A DNA stretch of 64,000 nt, from positions 310,001 to 374,000 of the forward strand of contig NZ_BCQT01000018.1 in assembly GCF_001552215.1 (NCBI RefSeq), in the 5' to 3' direction. The notes beneath the pieces are model-generated. The model was given only the letters and a program-made list of their open reading frames with translations, ran no database searches and was not told the DNA's origin. A program made the translations under genes and the position numbers. Source of the stretch: Actinomadura macra NBRC 14102 (lineage in GTDB: Bacteria > Actinomycetota > Actinomycetes > Streptosporangiales > Streptosporangiaceae). This document shows, piece by piece, positions 58,285 through 64,000 of the stretch (its first letter is position 1; the number at the start of each line of letters is the position of its first letter).

Positions 58285-61200
58285 CCGTCACGGCCGTCCC
58301 CGGGTGCGGTGATGATCGCGGACACCAGGTCTTCGGCCTCGGTCCGTGACATCGCCGCACCCGCGGCGTGCGCGGCCGCGAACGCCGCGCCGCCCAGGGC
58401 GGACGTGGCCCGCCGCGTGATCATCGGGACGTCGGTGTCCCCGAAGTCGTCCCACCCCCGCAGGACGGTGGCGGCCCCGAGCAGCCGTCCCGCCCGCTCC
58501 GGACGATCGCGGGACACCTCGATCGCCGCGACCACGACCGTGATCGCGGCCGCGACCGGTGTGTGCCAGGTCAGCGTCAGGTGCACCGCCGGGTGGTCGA
58601 GCCGGCGTACCGCCTCGTCCGGACGACCTTCCGCGACGTCCACCTGGGCGAGCACGGCCAGCAGCAGCGCGGCCAGATACGGGGGCGACCGGTAGGTCAC
58701 CGCCTCGGCCAGGCCGGCGCGCGCGTGGTCACGGGCCGGCCCCGGCCGCCCGGCTCGCCATTCCAACCGCGCCAGGCCCAGGTACACCTGGGCCTGGGAT
58801 TCCGCCGATCCGGTTCGCTTGACCTGGTCGAGGAGGTCCATCAGCTGCCGCCGTCCGGCGTCGGCGTCGCCGTCCTGAGCCCGGTGCAGCGCGGCGGCCA
58901 CCTCGTTCTCCATCGAGTGCTCGGGCATGCCGAGTTCCCGGAAGTACTGGGTGGCCCGCTCGGCCAGCGCGGGCGCACCGGCCGGTTCGCCGGCCCGCCG
59001 CGTCGCCGCATGGAGGGTGCTCAGCGTGATCGCCAGGCCCCAGCGTTCCCCGACCTCCTCAAAGCCGGTCAGCGCGCGCGACAGCAGGCGCGTCGCCTCG
59101 GTGGCGTGTCCGGTGTTCATGGCCAGCACGCCTCGAACCAGCAGGACCAACGACCGGCTCCAAGGATCCGCCCGCTCGTCCGGGACACCGAGCATGTCCG
59201 GCGCGATTCGATCGCCCGAACCTATGGCGAGCACCAACCAGGCCATTTCCAGAATGGGGTGGGTGCCGGGGGCGGCGTTCTCCAGCGCCTTCCTGATCTG
59301 ATCTAGCGTTGCCTGCGCTTCGTCCGGTCGGCTGATGGTCTCGGTCGTCGCGAGCGCATGCGCGACCGCCACCAGCGCGCGCGCCCGCGGCTCGGTCGAG
59401 CCGCGGGTCTGGAGCACCCGGCCGAGCAGGTCCAGCGACTCCGGCGGGTGGTCACGCAGGAACCAGAACCAGCACAGTGCGGTACCGAACCGGACCGCCA
59501 GGTCGCCGTGACCGGACTCGACCGCCCAGCGGATCGCCGCCGACAGGTTGTCCCGTTCCGTGGACAGGCGGACCAGCCAGCGGAGTTGTCCGGACGTGCG
59601 CAGGTACGGGTCAGCGGTCTCGGCCAGGTGGAGGAAGAACTCGGCGTGCCGTGCGCGGACGAGGTCGACCTCGCCTCGCCCGGCCAGTTGATCGAGCCCG
59701 TACTCCCGGACGGTCTCCAGCACGCGGTAGCGCGGCTCGATCGGGTCGGCAGGCTCCACCGGGTGCAACAGGGACTTGTCGACCAACGCCATGAGTAGTT
59801 CCCGGACGTCGCTCGACCGGCCGATCGCCTCCGCCGCGTCCTCGGTGAAGGAGCCGGGCACGACCGACAGCCGCTCCAGCAGCGTCCGCTCGTCGGTGTC
59901 GAGCAGATCCCAGCTCCAGCCCACCGCGGCGCTCAAGGTCCGGTGGCGGGGCAGGGCGGTGCGGCTGCCGCCGGTGAGCAGCCGGAACCGGTCGTCCAGG
60001 CGTGCCGCGACCACCTCGACCGGCAGGGCGCGCAACCGTGCCGCGGCCAGCTCGATAGCCAGCGGCAGCCCGTCCAGGCGGTGGCAGATCTCGATCGCCG
60101 CCGTCAGCGCGTCACCTTCCAGAGCGAAGCCCGGCCGCACCGCGGCAGCCCGGTCGTGGAACAGCCGGACCGCCGCGCAGTCGCGGGACCGCTCCGCCGG
60201 CGCCCCCGGCTCGGGCAGTTCCAGCGGGAGCACCGGGTGCAGCGTCTCGCCATCGATCCGCAACGGTTCCCGGCTGGTGGCGAGCACCCGCAGCCCCGGG
60301 CACCGGCCGAGCAGGGCACCGGCGAGCGTGGCGGCGGCCTCGATCACGTGTTCGCAATTGTCCAGCACCAGCACCAGGTCGTCGTCCGCGAGCGTCTCGG
60401 CCAGGTGGTCCAGGACTCCCGCCGGGGTGACGGGCACGCTCTCCTTGCGTGCCCGCACCAGGTCGAGCACCACGCGGGGCACGTCGTCCGCGCCGACCGG
60501 GGCCAGCGAGACGAACCACACCCCATCGGACGGCGAGAGCTGCCGGCCGATGGTGCTGGCCAGCCGGGTCTTGCCCGCTCCTCCGGGACCGACCAGGGTG
60601 ACCAGCCGAACGCGGTCGAACAGCCCGACCACACGGCGGACTTCGTCGTCGCGTCCCACGAAGCTGGTGAGCGGAACCTCCAGATTGCCGTGTGATCGGC
60701 GGGTTCGGGGGAGCTCACCACGTAGCACCGCGAGGTGGGCCTGCTGGAGTTGCGGTCCGGGATCGCTGCCGAAGTCGTCCGCCAACAGAACGCGGATCCG
60801 CTGGTAGGCGGCCAGTGCCTCGGCGCCGCGGCCGTTCAGCGCCAGGGCTCGGATCAGCTGGGCGTGCAGCCGTTCGCGGAGCGGATGCGCGGCGGCCAGC
60901 GACTCCAGCTCGGCGACCAGATCGAGATCGGCGCCCAGCGCGAGTTCGGCCTCGACCCGGTCCTCCAGGGCGGCCAACCGGGCCCGGTCGAGTCGTTCGG
61001 CCTCGGCGGCGGCGAACGGCGCCTCGCGCACGTCCGCCAGAGCGGGCCCGCGCCACAGGTTCAGCGCCTCGCGCAAGGTGGCGGAGGCCTCGGCGGATCG
61101 GGACTGCTCGAGCATGCGCCGCCCCGCGCGGGCCAGCCGCTCGAACCGGACGGCGTCGACCGCTTCCGGCTCGACGGCCAGCCGGTACCCGTCGGGACCC

Positions 61201-61439
61201 GAGGTCAGCAGCCCGGGGTCGTTCAGGACGCGCCGCAACCGGGACACCAGGGAGTGCAGCGCGTGCAGATGCTCGTCCGGTGTCTCGCCCCACAGCGCCT
61301 CGACCAAGGTCCCCGGCTGGACGGCATGTCCGGCGTCCAGCGCGAGCCGGGCCAGCAACGCGCGCAGCCGTGCGCCCCCGACCCGTGCCGGGCCGGTGGC
61401 GGTGTCCAGGACCAAGGAACCGAGAATGCCGACGCGCAC
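58272..61439 (-). CDS. SARP/AfsR-family transcriptional regulator (BTAD + NB-ARC + TPR)
   Basis: A 1055-residue regulator. Residues 1-90 form an OmpR-type winged helix (ALLARLALDAGHAVQPGTLVEALWG...LVSRLRRVL), 95-240 the bacterial transcriptional activator domain, then LTSFVGRDDEVRRV leads into an NB-ARC ATPase with Walker A GPGGAGKTRLA, Walker B LVLVLDNCEHV, TSREPL and RLDGLPLAIELAA. The last 450 residues are TPR-like helices. Such proteins activate antibiotic or secondary-metabolite genes. The lipopeptide cluster ends 17 kb away, so control of it is possible but not shown; no heptamer repeats of the SARP type were recognised. Confidence 0.93.
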   Translation of the reverse strand: MRVGILGSLVLDTATGPARVGGARLRALLARLALDAGHAVQPGTLVEALWGETPDEHLHALHSLVSRLRRVLNDPGLLTSGPDGYRLAVEPEAVDAVRFERLARAGRRMLEQSRSAEASATLREALNLWRGPALADVREAPFAAAEAERLDRARLAALEDRVEAELALGADLDLVAELESLAAAHPLRERLHAQLIRALALNGRGAEALAAYQRIRVLLADDFGSDPGPQLQQAHLAVLRGELPRTRRSHGNLEVPLTSFVGRDDEVRRVVGLFDRVRLVTLVGPGGAGKTRLASTIGRQLSPSDGVWFVSLAPVGADDVPRVVLDLVRARKESVPVTPAGVLDHLAETLADDDLVLVLDNCEHVIEAAATLAGALLGRCPGLRVLATSREPLRIDGETLHPVLPLELPEPGAPAERSRDCAAVRLFHDRAAAVRPGFALEGDALTAAIEICHRLDGLPLAIELAAARLRALPVEVVAARLDDRFRLLTGGSRTALPRHRTLSAAVGWSWDLLDTDERTLLERLSVVPGSFTEDAAEAIGRSSDVRELLMALVDKSLLHPVEPADPIEPRYRVLETVREYGLDQLAGRGEVDLVRARHAEFFLHLAETADPYLRTSGQLRWLVRLSTERDNLSAAIRWAVESGHGDLAVRFGTALCWFWFLRDHPPESLDLLGRVLQTRGSTEPRARALVAVAHALATTETISRPDEAQATLDQIRKALENAAPGTHPILEMAWLVLAIGSGDRIAPDMLGVPDERADPWSRSLVLLVRGVLAMNTGHATEATRLLSRALTGFEEVGERWGLAITLSTLHAATRRAGEPAGAPALAERATQYFRELGMPEHSMENEVAAALHRAQDGDADAGRRQLMDLLDQVKRTGSAESQAQVYLGLARLEWRAGRPGPARDHARAGLAEAVTYRSPPYLAALLLAVLAQVDVAEGRPDEAVRRLDHPAVHLTLTWHTPVAAAITVVVAAIEVSRDRPERAGRLLGAATVLRGWDDFGDTDVPMITRRATSALGGAAFAAAHAAGAAMSRTEAEDLVSAIITAPGDGRDGQPA

Positions 61440-61505
61440 CGTATGCCCCCGTTACACGCCGACCATGACGCCGCTCCGTCCGATTCTATGAGCGAGTTCT
61501 CCGCA

Positions 61506-62324
61506 CTAGCGCGGGGTCGAGCGTGTCGAGACCAGCTCTTGGGGCGTGTTCCGCATGAGGGTGTAGTTGCGGCCGATCTCGCTCGCCGCGAGCAGGACGA
61601 GCGGAAGGTATTCCTCTGTCATCTTCTGGTGCGTGACCTCTGCCGCGATGGCGCTCAGGTTCACCGCCGCGATCACCTCGCCGTCACCGTCCCGGATCGG
61701 CGCGGCGATCGAACACACTCCCGGGGACATCTCCTCATTGGTCGCGGCCCACCCTCGTGACCTGATCTCGCGCAGATCGTCCTCCAGGAGCTCGATCGGC
61801 TGCTCCCGAAACGCCGGAACCGAGGACGTGGACGGTGTCGCCAGGGCGTGCGCGAGGTCGTCCGGTGCCAGCGAGGAGAGCAGCATCTTCCCCAGTGCGG
61901 TGCTTCGGGCGGGGAATCGTGTTCCGACGGTGATGGTCGTGGCGACGACCTTCGGGACCGCGGCGCGTGCCACGTAGATGATGTCCGCTCCGTCGAGCTG
62001 CGCGACCGACGCCGCCTGGTTGGTGGCGATGACCAGCTCCCGGAGATGGGGCTGGGCGATCTCCCAGAGGCCGGCCGAGAGCGTGTAGGCGACGCCGAGT
62101 TCGAGGACGCGCGGGGTGAGCAGGAAACCGGCCGGCGTCGATCGTACGTACCCGAGTTGCTCAAGGGTCAGCAGGATCCTGCGCGCCGTCGCGCGGGCCA
62201 GTCCGGTCTCGCCCGCGACCTCCGTCAGCGACATCGCGCGCTGATGAGAGCCGAACGCCTTGATGACATCGAGGCCGCGGGCCAGCGCTTCCACGAAGTC
62301 GGGGCTGGTCTTGTCGCGCGACAT
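61506..62324 (-). CDS. IclR-family transcriptional regulator
   Basis: A 272-residue regulator. Residues about 8-70 are the winged HTH (EALARGLDVIKAFGSHQRAMSLTEVAGETGLARATARRILLTLEQLGYV), and 80-260 are the IclR ligand domain (STALGKMLLSSLAPDDL, SRGWAATNEEMSPGVCSIAAPI). It is of the PcaR/PobR-like subgroup. ATG 62324 follows GGAGAGG. It is divergent from the ABC binding-protein gene at 62823, so it probably senses a metabolite of the imported compound and regulates that operon. Confidence 0.92.
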   Translation of the reverse strand: MSRDKTSPDFVEALARGLDVIKAFGSHQRAMSLTEVAGETGLARATARRILLTLEQLGYVRSTPAGFLLTPRVLELGVAYTLSAGLWEIAQPHLRELVIATNQAASVAQLDGADIIYVARAAVPKVVATTITVGTRFPARSTALGKMLLSSLAPDDLAHALATPSTSSVPAFREQPIELLEDDLREIRSRGWAATNEEMSPGVCSIAAPIRDGDGEVIAAVNLSAIAAEVTHQKMTEEYLPLVLLAASEIGRNYTLMRNTPQELVSTRSTPR

Positions 62325-62431
62325 AGGAACCTCTCCAGTACGTCTGAACACACCCGATGGCAACCGTATAGCGCACAACTGTACGGCAGAAGCAGATCGG
62401 GGTTGAGGTGCAGGTAGAACGCTCGAATCCC

Positions 62432-62461
62432 TTGACAGTGGTGACGGGAGCCACATAGCTT
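62432..62461 (+). promoter_or_regulatory. Probable sigma-70-type promoter for the sugar ABC operon
   Basis: A consensus -35 TTGACA (62432-62437) is followed after 18 bases by TAGCTT (62456-62461), acceptable as a -10. Transcription from here would give a 5' leader of about 355 bases before the lipoprotein start at 62823. Confidence 0.6.
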
Positions 62462-62472
62462 CGACCGCACTG

Positions 62473-62493
62473 CGCACAGAACGCCGCTGTGCG
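62473..62493. promoter_or_regulatory. Putative IclR operator downstream of promoter
   Basis: CGCACAG (62473-62479) pairs with CTGTGCG (62487-62493) across seven bases, about ten bases after the -10 element. Position at the start of the transcript suits a repressor site for the divergent IclR regulator. The match to any known IclR consensus was not established. Confidence 0.5.
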
Positions 62494-62822
62494 AACAAGA
62501 GATCAACGATGGGGAGTGGCGACGGCGACGGGCGCGCCGCCGCCGACGGCGGCTGCCCGCTGGCTCGACCTGCTTCGCGATGACGACCTCGTCCTTGGTG
62601 GAGACTCCTTCAGCGCGGTGACCCCGCGCCCCTGAGAGCCTCCTCCGATCTCATTCACCCCGAGTCCGGCATGTCCGGGTTTCACCTGCGACCGACCTCG
62701 CGGTCAGCGAGCCGACCGGGCCGACCGGGCCCCTCGGGCACAGCCTCGGCTGGCCGGATCAGTCGGCGAACCAGCGAACGAGAACCCGCGCACCGCGCAG
62801 GTCAGATTGAGGAGACACGACA

Positions 62823-63959
62823 GTGGCAGGCTCACACCGCATCCAGGCGATGGCGGCGATAGGCGTTCTCATGCTCGCGCTCGGCGCCTGTGGATCGTCG
62901 GGCACATCGTCGTCCGGAAGCACCGCGGACACCACGAGTACGGCGCTCAAGGCGCTGACCGGAACCGAGACCTATGGGCAGCCACCGACGAAGGCGCCGG
63001 CGGTGGCGGCCGGCAAGAAGGTCTGGATCGTCTCCTGTGGCCAGAGCGCCATCGGCTGCCAGACCGGGGCCGAAGGCGCGAAGCAGGCGGCCGAGGCGCT
63101 CGGCTGGACCGCCCAGATCTGTGACGGCAAGCTCAACGCGGGCGGCGCGTTCGCCGGCTGCGTCCGCCAGGGGACCGCGGCGAAGGTCGACGCGATCATC
63201 ACCGAGGCGATCGACTGCGTGGCCGTCAAGGAGCCGCTGAGCGAGGCGAAGGCCGCCAAGATCACCACGATCAACTTCTGGGGCTTCGACTGCGATACCG
63301 GTCAGAGCGCCACCGGCGAGCGGATGTTCACCGCGTCGGTCGTTCCCTCCAAGAGCCACGCGACCAACGAGGCGTATCAGGAGGCGATCGGGGAGGCTCG
63401 TGCCGAGTGGATCAAAGCGCGCTCCGGCGGCAAGGCGACCGTGATCGAGCTGGACTTCGTGGGGACCAACATCGGTGCCGCCCTGCACAAGGGATTCCAG
63501 CGGGGAATGAAGGGGTGCGCGGACTGCACCGTCAAGACCGTCGAGGTGACGCACCAGACCTTCGGCAACGCCCGGCAGATCATTGAATCGGCGCTGCTCA
63601 AGAACCCGCAGGCGAACTGGGTCGCGGTGCCGCTGGACTCGCTCGTGCTCGCGGGCGCCGGCCAGGCCGTCGCCGGCTCGCCGCGCCGGGCGGACCTGAA
63701 GCTGATCGGCGGCGAGGGGCTGCCGCCGAACCTCAACCTGATCCGCCAGAACCAGGGCCAGAGCGCGGCCGTCGGGCAGCCGATCGACTGGTACGGCTGG
63801 GCCTCGATCGACACGCTCGTCCGGGCCTTCGCCAAGGAGGCCCCGGCGCCGGCGGGCATGGGCTTCCAGATCATCGACGACAAGAACCTGCCGGGCGCCG
63901 GCGCGTACCAGGCCCCGGTCGACTTCAGGTCGGCCTATCGACGGGCGTGGGGACTGTGA
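62823..63959 (+). CDS. Sugar-type ABC transporter substrate-binding lipoprotein (periplasmic-binding fold I)
   Basis: A 378-residue binding protein. The signal is lipoprotein-type (MAAIGVLMLALGAC). The mature part has the RbsB-like fold: VWIVSCGQSAIGCQTGAEGAKQAAEALGW, AAKVDAIITEAIDCVAV, ANWVAVPLDSLVLAGAGQAV. Members bind sugars, polyols or autoinducer-like ligands. GTG 62823 has GAGGAG upstream. Several Cys residues in the mature part (for example GWTAQICDG, GFDCDTG, CADC) are unusual and may form disulfides. A GTG of a next gene overlaps the stop. Confidence 0.9.
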   Translation: MAGSHRIQAMAAIGVLMLALGACGSSGTSSSGSTADTTSTALKALTGTETYGQPPTKAPAVAAGKKVWIVSCGQSAIGCQTGAEGAKQAAEALGWTAQICDGKLNAGGAFAGCVRQGTAAKVDAIITEAIDCVAVKEPLSEAKAAKITTINFWGFDCDTGQSATGERMFTASVVPSKSHATNEAYQEAIGEARAEWIKARSGGKATVIELDFVGTNIGAALHKGFQRGMKGCADCTVKTVEVTHQTFGNARQIIESALLKNPQANWVAVPLDSLVLAGAGQAVAGSPRRADLKLIGGEGLPPNLNLIRQNQGQSAAVGQPIDWYGWASIDTLVRAFAKEAPAPAGMGFQIIDDKNLPGAGAYQAPVDFRSAYRRAWGL

Positions 63960-64000
63960 CCTCCCCGGACACCGGTGCGGCCACCGGCGCCGGCTCGGCG
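63956..64000 (+). CDS. Start of next transporter gene, cut by window end
   Basis: GTG 63956 overlaps the stop of the binding-protein gene (GTGA) and opens a frame to the window end, giving 15 residues rich in Gly, Ala, Ser and Thr. In this operon type the ATPase or permease gene normally follows. Too little is present to identify it. Confidence 0.4.
   Translation, partial: MTSPDTGAATGAGSA

Larger units (their letters stand above)
62325..62822. other. Intergenic region with promoter, inverted repeats and long leader
   Basis: About 500 bases without a convincing gene. From left to right: CCGTA (62364-62368) facing TACGG (62382-62386), a sigma-70-like promoter at 62432-62461, an inverted repeat at 62473-62493, then about 330 bases of leader before the lipoprotein GTG. 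A 24-codon ORF from ATG 62509 is possible but has no supporting features. No known riboswitch was recognised in the leader. Confidence 0.55.

Noticed and set aside
62509..62583. Possible 24-codon leader peptide before the binding-protein gene
   Set aside because: It has no clear ribosome binding site, no regulatory codon run and no hairpin pair typical of attenuation.
1..64000. tRNA or rRNA genes, CRISPR arrays, insertion sequences, phage or integrase genes, attachment sites
   Set aside because: No cloverleaf-like sequence, repeat-spacer pattern, transposase motif or terminal inverted repeat was recognised. The only long repeats are the NRPS domain blocks.

Overview
The window is 64 kb of very GC-rich DNA with actinomycete habits: frequent GTG starts, ATGA/GTGA translational coupling, GGAGG-type ribosome binding sites, SARP/AfsR, whiJ-like XRE and Ser/Thr-kinase regulators, and large modular NRPS genes. 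A filamentous actinobacterium (Streptosporangiales/Thermomonosporaceae or Streptomyces-like) is the most likely source; genus cannot be fixed from the sequence alone. No rRNA, tRNA, CRISPR array, transposase or integrase was seen.

Layout. (1) 1-10.6 kb: the end of an unknown gene, a FadR-type GntR repressor, and a tightly packed plus-strand catabolic operon: two paralogous xylose-isomerase-like TIM barrels, an M24 'pita-bread' protein without the usual metal ligands, a Tat-lipoprotein NMT1/THI5-type binding protein with its ATPase and two permeases, and a fusion of an HMG-CoA-lyase-like TIM barrel to an OHCU (ureidoimidazoline) decarboxylase domain. A perfect FadR-like operator palindrome precedes the first gene. 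The combination suggests import and breakdown of a small nitrogen-containing compound by an unassigned route. (2) 10.6-12.8 kb: a membrane protein and an XRE/NB-ARC regulator.

(3) 13.0-40.9 kb: a nonribosomal lipopeptide cluster. A minus-strand set (Fe(II)/2-oxoglutarate oxygenase of the arginine/asparagine hydroxylase type, SDR, SAM methyltransferase) faces a plus-strand operon (HisC-like aminotransferase, a 3729-residue NRPS with C-A-T-C-A-T-C-A-T-C-T order, MbtH, an AurF-type di-iron oxygenase, MFS exporter). A minus-strand lipid-starter operon (FAAL, ACP, class III aminotransferase) diverges from a 2132-residue NRPS (C-A-T-C-A-T). Both assembly lines carry long near-identical internal repeats, with a clear codon-composition shift, that mark A-domain recombination. 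Together they could make an N-acylated peptide of about five or six residues containing a modified arginine-type residue; no thioesterase is present in the window.

(4) 41-58 kb: regulatory and accessory genes: a whiJ-like XRE regulator with three small ORFs, an FMN-barrel protein, a NarL-type two-component system with an atypical receiver, a DUF418 membrane protein, a Tat-exported GH106-like rhamnosidase, an alpha/beta hydrolase, a small membrane protein, then an ECF sigma factor coupled to a coiled-coil/cyclase-like/LuxR protein followed by a membrane Ser/Thr kinase with an RsiV-like outer domain, and a class C beta-lactamase-fold hydrolase. (5) 58-64 kb: a SARP/AfsR regulator, an IclR regulator, and a divergent sugar-type ABC importer that begins with a lipoprotein and runs off the window.
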